From positions 62,001-126,000 of the forward strand of contig NZ_CAJNBK010000007.1 in the NCBI RefSeq assembly GCF_905220975.1: a DNA stretch of 64,000 bases, given 5' to 3'. The notes below the pieces were generated by a model. The model was not told where the DNA came from and searched no databases. It saw nothing but the letters and a program-made list of their open reading frames with translations. The DNA is from Paraburkholderia haematera. Its GTDB lineage: Bacteria; Pseudomonadota; Gammaproteobacteria; Burkholderiales; Burkholderiaceae. Shown here piece by piece: positions 43,663-53,223 of this stretch (position 1 is its first letter; every line of letters begins with the position of its first letter). The position numbers and the translations under genes are program-made.

Positions 43663-46203
43663 ATGAAAATCATCGTTATCGGTCACGGGATGGTCGGCCA
43701 CAAACTGGTCGAATGCCTGGCACAAGACGCGGCGCACGGCCTCGATATCACTGTGCTGTGTGAAGAATCCCGGCCGGCGTACGACCGCGTGCATCTGTCC
43801 GAATTCTTCGCGGGCAAGACAGCAGACGACCTGTCGCTCGTCGAGCCGGGTTTCTTCGAACGCCAGAACGTCTTGCTGAAACTGAATGCGAAGGCCGTGG
43901 CGATCGACCGCGACGCGCGCACCGTGACGGTATCGACTGGCGAGACCTTGCCGTACGACAAATTGGTGTTCGCCACAGGTTCCTATCCGTTTGTGCCGCC
44001 GGTGCAAGGCCGCGAGCGGGCCGACTGCTTCGTCTACCGCACCATCGACGATCTCGAAGCCATGCAGGAATGCGGCGCCCGCTCGAAGACCGGCACGGTG
44101 GTCGGCGGCGGTTTGCTCGGTCTCGAATGCGCGAAGGCGCTGCGCGACATGGGCCTGCAAACGCATGTGGTCGAATTCGCGCCGCGCCTGATGGCGGTTC
44201 AGGTCGACGAAGGCGGCGGCCGCGTGCTGCGCACCAAGATCGAAGAGCTCGGCGTGACGGTGCACACGCAGAAGAACACCTCGGCGATTGTCGACGGCGA
44301 GAACGGTACGCATCGCATGCAATTCGCCGATGGCAGCTTCCTCGACACCGACATGATCGTGTTCTCCGCGGGCATTCGTCCGCGTGACGATCTCGCCCGT
44401 GCGAGCGGCCTCGCGCTCGGTCAACGCGGCGGCATCGTGATCGACAACGCGTGCCGCACCAGCGACCCGCACATCTATGCGATCGGCGAGTGCGCGCTGT
44501 GGAACGGTCAATTGTTCGGCCTCGTTGCGCCCGGCTATGACATGGCGCGCACCGTGGCGAAGCAACTGCTCGGCGACCCGGCGGAATTCGCCGGCGCGGA
44601 TATGAGCACCAAGTTGAAGCTGATGGGCGTGGACGTTGCCAGCATCGGCGACGCACACGGCAACACGCCGGGCAGCCGCGCGTATCAGTTCAGCGACGAA
44701 CGCAAGCAGGTCTACAAGAAGCTGGTGGTGTCCGAGTGCGGCAAGTATCTGCTCGGCGGGGTCATGGTCGGCGACGCGAGCGAATACGGCACGTTGCTGC
44801 AGATGATGCTGAACCGCATCGAGTTGCCGGAATCGCCTGAATTCCTGATTCTGCCGTCGTCCGACGGTCAGGCGAAACCGGCGCTCGGCGTCGAGGCCTT
44901 GCCCGCCGGCGCGCAGATCTGCTCGTGCAACAACGTCTCGAAGGGCGATCTGTGCGCCGCTGTGTGCGCGGGCGCGACTGATATCGGCGCTTTGAAATGC
45001 GCGACTAGTGCAGGCACTTCGTGCGGCGGCTGCGTGCCGCTCGTCACGCAAGTGATGAAAGCCGAAATGAAGAAGCAGGGCCTCGCGGTCAACAACCACC
45101 TGTGCGAACACTTTCCGTATTCGCGCCAGGAATTGTTCCACCTCGTGCGCGTAGAGGGCGTGCGCAGCTTCGGCGAATTGCTGGCGAAGCACGGACACGG
45201 TCTCGGCTGCGATATCTGCAAGCCGGCCGTGGCGAGCATCCTCGCTTCGTGCTGGAACGAATTCGTGCTGAAGAAAGAACTCGCCTCGCTGCAGGACACC
45301 AACGATTACTACCTCGCGAACATCCAGCGCGATGGCACCTATTCGATCGTGCCGCGCATGGCGGGCGGCGAGGTGACGCCTGACGGTTTGATCGCAGTCG
45401 GCCAGGTGGCGAAGAAATATGGCCTGTACACGAAGATCACCGGCGGCCAGCGGGTCGACCTGTTCGGCGCGCGGGTCGAGCAACTGCCGTTCATCTGGGA
45501 AGAACTGATCGCGGCCGGTTTCGAATCGGGCCATGCGTACGGCAAATCGCTGCGCACGGTGAAGTCGTGCGTCGGTTCGACGTGGTGCCGCTACGGCGTC
45601 GGCGATTCGGTGGGTCTCGCAGTCGAACTCGAGAACCGCTACAAGGGCCTGCGTACGCCGCACAAGATCAAATTCGGCGTGTCCGGTTGCACGCGCGAAT
45701 GCGCGGAGGCGCAGGGCAAGGACGTCGGCATCATCGCCACCGAGAAGGGCTGGAATCTCTACGTTTGCGGCAACGGCGGCATGAAACCGCGTCATGCCGA
45801 ATTGCTCGCCTCGGACCTCGATCAGGAAACGCTGGTGCGATACATCGACCGCTTCCTGATGTTCTACGTGCGCACGGCCGACCGTCTGCAACGCACCAGC
45901 GTGTGGCGCGACAACCTCGAAGGCGGCCTGGAATACCTGATCGACGTGGTCGTCAACGATCGCCTGGGCGTGGCCGCGGAGCTTGAAGTGGACATGCGGC
46001 ACGTGGTCGAAACCTACGAATGCGAATGGAAGAAGGCCGTCACCGATCCTGAAACGCGTAAGCGTTTCCGTCATTTCGTCAACAGCGGCGAGCCGGACAG
46101 CAATGTCGCGTTCGTCGAGGAACGCGGCCAGATTCGCCCTGCGACGAGCGACGAGCGGCGCTCGAAACTCGCTTCGATTCCTGTCGTTGTCGAAACCGTT
46201 TGA
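43663..46203 (+). CDS. nirB: assimilatory nitrite reductase [NAD(P)H], large subunit
   Basis: Reduces nitrite to ammonium in the cytoplasm. The 846-residue protein has an FAD-binding start (IVIGHGMVGHKLVE), an NAD(P)-binding fold (VVGGGLLGLECAKAL) and a BFD-type [2Fe-2S] domain (ICSCNNVSKGDLC and SAGTSCGGCVPL). The sirohaem/[4Fe-4S] half has KSCVGSTWCRYG and VSGCTRECAEAQGKD for the Cys-x5-C and Cys-x3-Cys cluster ligands. ATG 43663, with AGGA upstream, starts exactly at the FAD fold; open sequence back to 43393 runs through the leader and is rejected. First gene of nirB-nirD-nitrate reductase. Confidence 0.96.
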   Translation: MKIIVIGHGMVGHKLVECLAQDAAHGLDITVLCEESRPAYDRVHLSEFFAGKTADDLSLVEPGFFERQNVLLKLNAKAVAIDRDARTVTVSTGETLPYDKLVFATGSYPFVPPVQGRERADCFVYRTIDDLEAMQECGARSKTGTVVGGGLLGLECAKALRDMGLQTHVVEFAPRLMAVQVDEGGGRVLRTKIEELGVTVHTQKNTSAIVDGENGTHRMQFADGSFLDTDMIVFSAGIRPRDDLARASGLALGQRGGIVIDNACRTSDPHIYAIGECALWNGQLFGLVAPGYDMARTVAKQLLGDPAEFAGADMSTKLKLMGVDVASIGDAHGNTPGSRAYQFSDERKQVYKKLVVSECGKYLLGGVMVGDASEYGTLLQMMLNRIELPESPEFLILPSSDGQAKPALGVEALPAGAQICSCNNVSKGDLCAAVCAGATDIGALKCATSAGTSCGGCVPLVTQVMKAEMKKQGLAVNNHLCEHFPYSRQELFHLVRVEGVRSFGELLAKHGHGLGCDICKPAVASILASCWNEFVLKKELASLQDTNDYYLANIQRDGTYSIVPRMAGGEVTPDGLIAVGQVAKKYGLYTKITGGQRVDLFGARVEQLPFIWEELIAAGFESGHAYGKSLRTVKSCVGSTWCRYGVGDSVGLAVELENRYKGLRTPHKIKFGVSGCTRECAEAQGKDVGIIATEKGWNLYVCGNGGMKPRHAELLASDLDQETLVRYIDRFLMFYVRTADRLQRTSVWRDNLEGGLEYLIDVVVNDRLGVAAELEVDMRHVVETYECEWKKAVTDPETRKRFRHFVNSGEPDSNVAFVEERGQIRPATSDERRSKLASIPVVVETV

Positions 46204-46237
46204 TTCTTCCTTGCGTCATTCACTGAGGACTTCTGCC

Positions 46238-46591
46238 ATGAACCTTGACCGCCTTCCGCTTGCCTGGACGCCGATTTGCCCACTCGACGAGATCGTCCCG
46301 AACACGGGCGTGTGCGCGCTCGTCAACGGCGAACAAGTGGCGGTATTTCATGTGGACAATGGCGACCAAGACACCGTCGTGTATGCGATCGAAAACTTCG
46401 ATCCGGGCTCGCAAGCGGCGGTACTCTCGCGCGGCTTGATCGGCAGCCTCGGCGAGCGTCTCGTGGTCGCTTCGCCGATCTACAAGCATCACTTCGATCT
46501 GCGCACCGGCGAGTGCCTGGAAACACCGGCGTATTCCGTCAACGCGTTCGCCGCGCGGGTGGAAAGCGGGCAGGTGTGGGTCGCGATGTGA
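46238..46591 (+). CDS. nirD: nitrite reductase small subunit
   Basis: Rieske-fold subunit of 117 residues that partners NirB. It reads LAWTPICPLDEIVPNTGVCA, then VFHVDNGDQDTVVYAIENFD and PIYKHHFDLRTGECLE. As usual for NirD, the cysteine and histidine ligands of a true Rieske cluster are not present as pairs. ATG 46238 lies 34 bp after nirB with GAGGA upstream. Confidence 0.93.
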   Translation: MNLDRLPLAWTPICPLDEIVPNTGVCALVNGEQVAVFHVDNGDQDTVVYAIENFDPGSQAAVLSRGLIGSLGERLVVASPIYKHHFDLRTGECLETPAYSVNAFAARVESGQVWVAM

Positions 46592-46634
46592 GCCACTGAT
46601 TCTTTGTCAACATCTTCGAACGAAGTCGCCTGCC

Positions 46635-49600
46635 ATGTCCTCGAATAGCGTAAAAACGGTGTGCCCCTACTGCGGCGTCGGCTGCGGAATGGTGCTGCAC
46701 GTCGAGGACGGGCAGGTCGTGAAAATCTCAGGCGACAAGGAGCATCCGGCCAACTTCGGACGACTCTGCACGAAGGGCCAATCGGCGCATGTCGCGTTGC
46801 GCAAATCAGGCCGTCTCGAAAGCGCGTTCGTGCGTCATGCGCGCGACCAGGATCCGGTGCCGCTGCCAATGGCGCAGGCGATCAGCGACACGGCCGCGCG
46901 TTTGCGCGGCCTGCTCGACGCACATGGACCGGACGCGCTGTCGTTCTACGTGTCCGGGCAGATGTCGATCGAGGCGCAGTACCTCGTCAACAAGCTCGCC
47001 AAGGGTTTTGTCGGCACCAACAATATCGAATCGAATTCGCGTCTTTGCATGGCGAGCGCGGGCAGCGGCTACAAGCTCTCGCTCGGCGCGGACGGCCCGC
47101 CGGGATCGTACGACGACATCGATCATGCCGATCTGTTCTTCGTGATCGGCGCGAATATGGCCGACTGTCACCCGATTCTGTTCCTGCGGATGATGGACCG
47201 CGTGAAGGCCGGCGCGAAACTGATCGTGGTCGATCCGCGCCGCAATACGACCGCCGATAAGGCCGATCTCTTTCTGCAGATCAAGCCCGGCACCGATCTC
47301 GCATTGCTCAACGGCCTGCTGCATCTTCTGCACCAGAACGGCCATACGGATGCGTCTTTTATCGCGGACTTCACGGAGGGCTGGGACGCGATGCCCGCTT
47401 TCCTCGCGGACTATACGCCGGAGAAAGTGTCGGCGATTACGGGTCTTTCTGTAGAAGACATCCGCCGTGCCGCGCACATGATCGGCGCCGCGCCGGAGTG
47501 GATCAGCTGCTGGACCATGGGCCTGAATCAGAGCACGCATGGCACGTGGCACACGAACGCGATCTGTAATCTGCATCTGGCGACGGGCAAGATCTGCCGA
47601 CGCGGCAGCGGACCGTTCTCGCTGACCGGCCAACCCAATGCAATGGGTGGCCGTGAAATGGGCTACATGGGGCCGGGTTTGCCGGGCCAGCGTTCGGTGC
47701 TGGTCGAAGACGACCGCGTGTTTATCGAAGACCTGTGGGGCATTCCGCAGGGCGCGCTGAAAACAGCCGTCGGCAACGGCACGATCGATATGTTCAACCG
47801 CATGGCCGCGGGCGAGATCAAGGCGTGCTGGATCATCTGCACGAATCCGGTGGCGAGCGTCGCGAACCGACAGAACGCGATCGCCGGATTGCGCGCGGCT
47901 GAGCTCGTGATTTCACAGGATGCGTTCCTCGATACCGAGACCAACCGTTACGCCGACGTGCTGTTGCCCGGGGCGCTGTGGGCCGAGGCCGAAGGCGTGA
48001 TGATCAACTCCGAGCGCAATCTGACGCTGATGCAAAAGGGCATCGAGCCGCCAGGCGCTGCGCTGCCGGACTGGCAGATTATCGCGCGAGTCGCGTGTGA
48101 AATGGGTTTCGCCGATGCCTTCACCTACGCGAGCGCCGAAGAAGTTTTCGCGGAAATCACCCGCGTGTCGAATCCTAAAACCGGCTACGACCTGCGCGGT
48201 GCGAGCCATCGCCGGCTGAAGGAAACGCCGTTGCAATGGCCGCTTGCTTCTAACGACGCTGCCGACCGCAATCCAATTCGCTACGTCAACGACGGCGTCA
48301 GCCAGACGCTGAAGGAACGGCCCGACGGCAGCCGTCCGCGGTTCGTGTTTCCGACTGCAAGCGGAAAAGCCGTGTTCTTCGCGCGTGCTTTTTCAGCGCC
48401 GGCCGAATTGCCCGATCGGGAGTTTCCGATCGTCCTGAATACGGGACGATTGCAGCATCAATGGCACACCATGACCAAAACCGGCAAGGTCGCGATGCTC
48501 AACAAGCTGAACCCGGGCCCGTTCGTCGAGATTCATCCCGAAGACGCGGCCACGCTCGGCATCAAGGCCCGCGATCCGGTCGAGATCCGCTCGCGGCGCG
48601 GACGTGCCGTGCTGCCGGCGGTCGTGACTGAACGCGTGCAAGCAGGGAACTGCTTCGCGCCGATGCACTGGAACGACGTCTTCGGCGATGACTTGTGTAT
48701 CAACGCAGTCACCAGCGATTCAATCGATCCGGTCTCGCAGCAACCCGAACTCAAGTTCTGTGCGGTCGCGCTGAGCCCGGTTGCGCTCGACGCCATCGCG
48801 CCGGCTTCGAATGCGGACGACGGGACGCGTATCGAAGCGCCTGCCGTTGGAGCCGACGCGGCGACAACAGCAAGCGCTATATCGACGAACACCAAGGATC
48901 TGGACATGCCCCGCATCAATGCACTGACTAGCCTGTTGCAGCTTCCACAGGCACCCGCGCCTTCGTTCACGGAAACCGAGCGGGCCTATCTGGGTGGTTT
49001 CGTCAGCGGCCTGCGTTCGGCAGAAGGACAGGGTATCGATAGCGTGCCGGTGCTCCCGGCCGGCGCGCCGTTCGATCCGGCGAACCGCCTGTACGTGGAC
49101 GGTTTGCTGGCCGGACTCTATAGCCGCAGCGCAACCCTGGCGGCCGTGCCGGCAGGTGCGCTTGTCACACCGCATTCCGACGCGGCACATGCATCCGGTG
49201 TGCGCATCTTGCGCGTGCGCCCCAAAGTAACCTTGCTGTGGGCCTCGCAAACCGGCAACACCGAATCGCTGACCGAACGTTATGCCACGCGTTTGATGGA
49301 GTCGGGCTTCGAAATCCGCACATCGTGCATGGCGGACTATCAGGCTTCGGCACTCGCGAAAGCGCAATACGTGCTGCTGATGTCGAGCACTTTCGGCGAC
49401 GGCGATCCGCCCGATAACGCGCAAAGTTTCTGGTCGCAACTGAGCAGCGACGCAGCGCCTCGTGTCGACAGCCTGCGCTACGCGGTGCTCGCGCTGGGCG
49501 ATCGCAACTACGATCAATTTTGCGGCCACGGCCGCCGCCTCGATGAACGTCTCGCAGCACTTGGCGCGATGCGTTTGATGGATCGCGTCGACTGTGACAG

Positions 49601-50840
49601 CGAGTATCAGGAGGATGCCGACGCGTGGCTCGAAAGCATCATCGTGCGCATCAAGGAAGAAGATGCGGCGCTGCATGCGGTGCCGCCGGGCGGCATGATC
49701 AACGCCGTGGTGCCTGGCGCCGTGCCGACCAAGACGCGTCCGGCCGCATCGCGGCTCGTGAGAAACCTGCAGTTGAACAAGCAGGGCACTGCAAAGGACA
49801 CGCGCTACTTTTCCTTGAGTACTGGCGACTCGGGCCTCGAATACGAAGCCGGCGATGCGCTCGGCGTATGGCCAAGCAATTGTCCGGAACTGGTCGACGA
49901 ACTGATCAGCCTGAGCGGCTTGGGCGCCGACGCCTCGGTTAGCGTGTCCGGTGCGGGCGAAATGCCCCTCGCCGACGCGCTCACCAGGCACTACGAGATC
50001 GCTCGCCCGAGTCCCGACGCGCTCGCGTTCATTGCCGCACGCAGCAGCAACGGCGCACTGCGCGATCTGCTTGGCGCAGAACGCAAGGCCGATCTCAAAC
50101 AATGGTTGTGGGGCCAACAACTCGCCGACGTGCTCCACGAATTTCCCGTCAACCTGACGGCAGCGGAATTGACCGGCATGCTCAAGCGCCTGCAACCGCG
50201 TTTGTACTCGATTGCATCGAGCCCGAAAGCGCATCCCGGCGAAGTTCATCTGACGGTTTCCGCGGTTCGCTACAGCAATGGCCGCCGCAATCGCAAGGGT
50301 GTTTCGTCGACGTTCCTCGCCGACCGCGCCGGCGACGTCAACGTGCCGGTATTCGTGCAGAAGTCCGCACACTTTCGTCCTCCTCACGTTTCGGATACGC
50401 CGATCATCATGGTCGGTCCGGGCACCGGCGTTGCACCGTTTCGCGGCTTTCTGCACGAGCGCCGTGCACGCGGTGACAAGGGGCGCAATTGGCTGTTCTT
50501 CGGCGAACAACACGCGGCCACGGATTTCTACTACCGCGACGAACTTGAGGCGATGCGGGACAGCGGTGTGCTGACCCGGCTCGATGTCGCTTTCTCGCGC
50601 GATCAAAAGGAAAAGATCTATGTGCAGGACCGCATGCGCGAGCAGGGTGCACAACTGTGGGCGTGGCTCGAAGAAGGTGCGCATTTCTACGTCTGTGGCG
50701 ACGCAAACCGGATGGCAAAAGACGTCGACGCGACACTCAGGCACGTGGTTGCCCGGCACGGTGGCATGAACGAAGAAAAGGCTACCGAGTATGTGAACCG
50801 TTTAGCGCAGGAAAAGCGCTATGCACGCGACGTTTATTGA
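46635..50840 (+). CDS. nasA: assimilatory nitrate reductase fused to CysJ-like flavoprotein reductase
   Basis: Cytoplasmic protein of 1401 residues that should reduce nitrate to nitrite with NADPH in one chain. Residues 1-720 are a bis-MGD molybdoenzyme with an N-terminal [4Fe-4S] site, CPYCGVGCGMVLH plus GRLCTKGQ. Further blocks are SNSRLCMASAGSGYKLSLGA, TGQPNAMGGREMGYM and MHWNDVFGDD. A linker of about 110 residues carries a short helical repeat-like region. Residues about 865-1000 are a flavodoxin-like FMN domain (LLWASQTGNTESLTERYA, SSTFGDGDPPDNAQSF). The rest is a ferredoxin-reductase-type FAD/NADPH domain (LYSIASSPKAHPGEVHL, GPGTGVAPFRGF, EEGAHFYVCGDANRMAKDV). This fusion is known in Burkholderiales. 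It replaces a separate electron-transfer subunit. Confidence 0.93.
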   Translation: MSSNSVKTVCPYCGVGCGMVLHVEDGQVVKISGDKEHPANFGRLCTKGQSAHVALRKSGRLESAFVRHARDQDPVPLPMAQAISDTAARLRGLLDAHGPDALSFYVSGQMSIEAQYLVNKLAKGFVGTNNIESNSRLCMASAGSGYKLSLGADGPPGSYDDIDHADLFFVIGANMADCHPILFLRMMDRVKAGAKLIVVDPRRNTTADKADLFLQIKPGTDLALLNGLLHLLHQNGHTDASFIADFTEGWDAMPAFLADYTPEKVSAITGLSVEDIRRAAHMIGAAPEWISCWTMGLNQSTHGTWHTNAICNLHLATGKICRRGSGPFSLTGQPNAMGGREMGYMGPGLPGQRSVLVEDDRVFIEDLWGIPQGALKTAVGNGTIDMFNRMAAGEIKACWIICTNPVASVANRQNAIAGLRAAELVISQDAFLDTETNRYADVLLPGALWAEAEGVMINSERNLTLMQKGIEPPGAALPDWQIIARVACEMGFADAFTYASAEEVFAEITRVSNPKTGYDLRGASHRRLKETPLQWPLASNDAADRNPIRYVNDGVSQTLKERPDGSRPRFVFPTASGKAVFFARAFSAPAELPDREFPIVLNTGRLQHQWHTMTKTGKVAMLNKLNPGPFVEIHPEDAATLGIKARDPVEIRSRRGRAVLPAVVTERVQAGNCFAPMHWNDVFGDDLCINAVTSDSIDPVSQQPELKFCAVALSPVALDAIAPASNADDGTRIEAPAVGADAATTASAISTNTKDLDMPRINALTSLLQLPQAPAPSFTETERAYLGGFVSGLRSAEGQGIDSVPVLPAGAPFDPANRLYVDGLLAGLYSRSATLAAVPAGALVTPHSDAAHASGVRILRVRPKVTLLWASQTGNTESLTERYATRLMESGFEIRTSCMADYQASALAKAQYVLLMSSTFGDGDPPDNAQSFWSQLSSDAAPRVDSLRYAVLALGDRNYDQFCGHGRRLDERLAALGAMRLMDRVDCDSEYQEDADAWLESIIVRIKEEDAALHAVPPGGMINAVVPGAVPTKTRPAASRLVRNLQLNKQGTAKDTRYFSLSTGDSGLEYEAGDALGVWPSNCPELVDELISLSGLGADASVSVSGAGEMPLADALTRHYEIARPSPDALAFIAARSSNGALRDLLGAERKADLKQWLWGQQLADVLHEFPVNLTAAELTGMLKRLQPRLYSIASSPKAHPGEVHLTVSAVRYSNGRRNRKGVSSTFLADRAGDVNVPVFVQKSAHFRPPHVSDTPIIMVGPGTGVAPFRGFLHERRARGDKGRNWLFFGEQHAATDFYYRDELEAMRDSGVLTRLDVAFSRDQKEKIYVQDRMREQGAQLWAWLEEGAHFYVCGDANRMAKDVDATLRHVVARHGGMNEEKATEYVNRLAQEKRYARDVY

Positions 50841-50917
50841 TTTTTAGAGCGGCCGCTATCGTCGCGACAACACGCTTTCAGAGAGTACGCAGTCAAGCTT
50901 GAAAAGAAGAGACCGGA

Positions 50918-50933
50918 TGGCATGAAGGTTGCA
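50918..50933 (+). promoter_or_regulatory. sigma-54 promoter of the nitrate transporter gene
   Basis: TGGCAT-GAAGG-TTGCA matches the -24/-12 consensus with GG and GC at correct spacing. The predicted start near 50944 leaves a leader of about 100 nt before the ATG at 51045. No terminator like that of the nirB leader is visible here. Confidence 0.8.
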
Positions 50934-51044
50934 TGTTATTTCCGGTATTCAACATCATGACCATTCCGGTTCGCAGTGTTCCGGCGCAAGGTGTCAGCGC
51001 CGCGCACCAGGTTAGCAAACAATCAGCATATTTGAGGATGCCTA

Positions 51045-52412
51045 ATGAAAAACGTGATGAGCTCACTAAAGAGTGGAGACTGGCGCGCGCTGGTGGCGTG
51101 TTTTCTCTATTTCGACACCGGCTTCACTGTCTGGGTGTTGTACGGGCCGCTCGCGCCGTTCATCAGCAAGACCATCGCAATGACACCTGCGCAGCAAGGT
51201 TTGCTGGTCGCCGTGCCGGTGCTGTCGGCGGCGATCCTGCGTGTCACGCTCGGCAACCTCTATCAATCGGCGCATGGCAAGCGCATCGCGCTGATGGGCG
51301 TGTTGCTCTCGGCGGTGCCGACGATCGTGCTGCCGCTGTTGCCGTTCGTGCCGTCGTACACCTTGCTGCTGGTGCTCGGCGTGTTCCTCGGCGTGGGCGG
51401 TGCGAGTTTCGCGGTGGCGCTGCCGATGGCCGGCAGCAATTACCCGCCGAAAGTGCAAGGCCTGGTGCTGGGTCTTGCCGCGGCTGGCAACATCGGCGCG
51501 GTGCTCGACGGTTTCCTGTTCCCGCAACTGGCGACCCACTACGGGTGGCAAATGGCGACCGCCGGCGCGCTGCCGTTGCTCGCCATCGCTGCGATCACGC
51601 TGTACTTCTGGGCCAACGATTCCGGTATCAAATCGGGCAGCGTGCTGCGCGCGTTCGGTAGCTTTGCGGTCACGCTCGTCGGTTTGATCGTGCTCGTGCT
51701 GCTGGTTGAAGCGGGTCTGTTCGGTTCGGGCAAGACTGGTGTGCTGCTGCTGCCGGTGATCGGTGCGCTGCTGGCGATCGCGGTGCTGCCCAAGCGCTAT
51801 CGCTCGGTGCTGGCCGAGCGCGACACGTGGGTGATCATGCTCGTATACAGCATCACCTTCGGTGGCTTTGTCGGCATGTCGTCGTATGTTTCGCTGCTAC
51901 TGACCAACCTCTATCAGCTGTCGAAGATCGACGCGGGTCTGTTCATGGCGCTGCTTGCCGCGACCGGCGCGATGGTGCGGCCGCTCGGTGGCCTGATTGC
52001 CGACAAGGTGTCCGGCGTGCGCGCGCTGACCTTCCTGCTCGCGATTATCTCGGTGTGTGACCTCGTTTTCGCCGCCGCAATGCCGTCATTGGCGGGCGGG
52101 ATTGCGCTGCTGGTGTGCCTGTACGTGGCCTTCGGCCTGGGTAATGGCGCGACTTTCCAGTTGGTGCCGCATCGTTGGGCCGGCCGCACCGGGCTGATGT
52201 CGGGCATTGTCGGCGCCGCGGGCGGCGTCGGCGGCTTTTATCTGCCGGTGGTGATGGGCATGGCGAGGGAAAGCACGGGCAGCTATCAGATGGGTTTTGC
52301 GACGTTCGGCGCACTGGCGGCTTGCGCGTTTGTCGCGATCGTTGCGCTGCGTCGTCCGTGGATGGCGTGGTCGATGCACACCGGCGCGATGCACGCGCAC
52401 GCAACGGAGTAG
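51045..52412 (+). CDS. nitrate/nitrite transporter, MFS NarK/NasA type
   Basis: Inner-membrane importer of 455 residues with twelve predicted membrane helices. The nitrate signature region is present twice in weakly related form: GVFLGVGGASFAVALPMAGS with GLVLGLAAAGNIGAVLDGF in helices 4-5, and FGLGNGATFQLVPHRW with GIVGAAGGVGGFYLPVVMG in helices 10-11. GAAGGVGGF and GNGATFQL are diagnostic of nitrate/nitrite porters. ATG 51045 has GAGG at 51033-51036. It follows the reductase operon but has its own sigma-54 promoter. Confidence 0.92.
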   Translation: MKNVMSSLKSGDWRALVACFLYFDTGFTVWVLYGPLAPFISKTIAMTPAQQGLLVAVPVLSAAILRVTLGNLYQSAHGKRIALMGVLLSAVPTIVLPLLPFVPSYTLLLVLGVFLGVGGASFAVALPMAGSNYPPKVQGLVLGLAAAGNIGAVLDGFLFPQLATHYGWQMATAGALPLLAIAAITLYFWANDSGIKSGSVLRAFGSFAVTLVGLIVLVLLVEAGLFGSGKTGVLLLPVIGALLAIAVLPKRYRSVLAERDTWVIMLVYSITFGGFVGMSSYVSLLLTNLYQLSKIDAGLFMALLAATGAMVRPLGGLIADKVSGVRALTFLLAIISVCDLVFAAAMPSLAGGIALLVCLYVAFGLGNGATFQLVPHRWAGRTGLMSGIVGAAGGVGGFYLPVVMGMARESTGSYQMGFATFGALAACAFVAIVALRRPWMAWSMHTGAMHAHATE

Positions 52413-52489
52413 TGCAATGCCGGCATCCGTGCCGCTGTTCTTCAGTGGGAGAAGAAGGAATCTGCCAAAAAACACCCACGCAAACACCC

Positions 52490-52832
52490 AGGCAAACAGT
52501 TCGTGGCCGGTCAGCCCTTGCAAGGCAACATCACGTATCCGGGCTACGAATATCTCAAGATGGACGTGCTGGTCGAGCGCATCGAGCCGGAACATCTTCT
52601 GTCGTTTCGCTGGCATCCGGCCGCGGTGGATGCGTCGGTCGATTACTCGTCCGAGCCGACTACGCTCGTCGTATTCGAATTGACCGAGGTCGGCACGGGC
52701 ACCTTGCTGCGCGTGGTCGAATCGGGCTTCGATCAGATTCCTGCCGCGCGCCGCGACGAGGCGTTCCGCATGAATAGCGGCGGCTGGGCAGAGCAGATGG
52801 TCAACATTGAAAAGCATGTCGCCAAGGGATAG
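52490..52832 (+). pseudogene. SRPBCC (AHSA1-type) gene lacking its 5' part
   Basis: The frame FVAGQPLQGNITYPGYEYLK to GGWAEQMVNIEKHVAKG is the C-terminal two-thirds of an activator-of-Hsp90-like SRPBCC protein of usually about 150-160 residues. Around 45 N-terminal residues are missing, and the sequence before 52490 is unrelated. A GTG at 52503 could start a 109-residue product, but it would lack the first strand and helices of the fold. It overlaps the ArsR gene, the usual partner of such proteins. Confidence 0.7.
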
Positions 52833-53184
52833 ACCGGCTGCCGGTCATGCGCGCGTGAAGGCCGCTGTACTGCAAAGCTCCGCACAGATTTTTGCCGCGC
52901 TCGGCGACGAAACGCGCCTGCGTCTGATCGCCCTGTTGTGTGCGGGGAGTGCGTTGTCGATCGCGCAACTCACTGCCGGCACGGAGATGACGCGGCAGTC
53001 CGTTACGCAACATTTGCAGGTGCTTGCCAATGTGGGCCTTGTACGCGACGTCAAGGTGGGCCGCGAACGCTTATGGGCGTTCGAGCCGGCGCACCTGGAC
53101 GAAGCGCGGCGCGCGCTCGAAACGATCTCGCGGCAGTGGGATCAGACGTTGCTGAGGTTGAAGGCGGCGGTGGAGGAGGATTGA
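52816..53184 (+). CDS. ArsR-family repressor
   Basis: Winged-helix regulator of 122 residues. QIFAALGDETRLRLIALLCA is the classic ArsR start, and SIAQLTAGTEMTRQSVTQHL with QVLANVGLVRDVKVGRERLW forms the recognition helix and wing. No Cys-x-Val-Cys metal motif is present, so it is of the non-metal type commonly paired with SRPBCC genes. The start at ATG 52816 overlaps the end of the truncated SRPBCC frame; TTG 52807 is an alternative. Confidence 0.82.
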   Translation: MSPRDRPAAGHARVKAAVLQSSAQIFAALGDETRLRLIALLCAGSALSIAQLTAGTEMTRQSVTQHLQVLANVGLVRDVKVGRERLWAFEPAHLDEARRALETISRQWDQTLLRLKAAVEED

Positions 53185-53223
53185 CGCCGACGGCGCGGCT
53201 CCAATCCTCCCGCCCCCCGCCGC

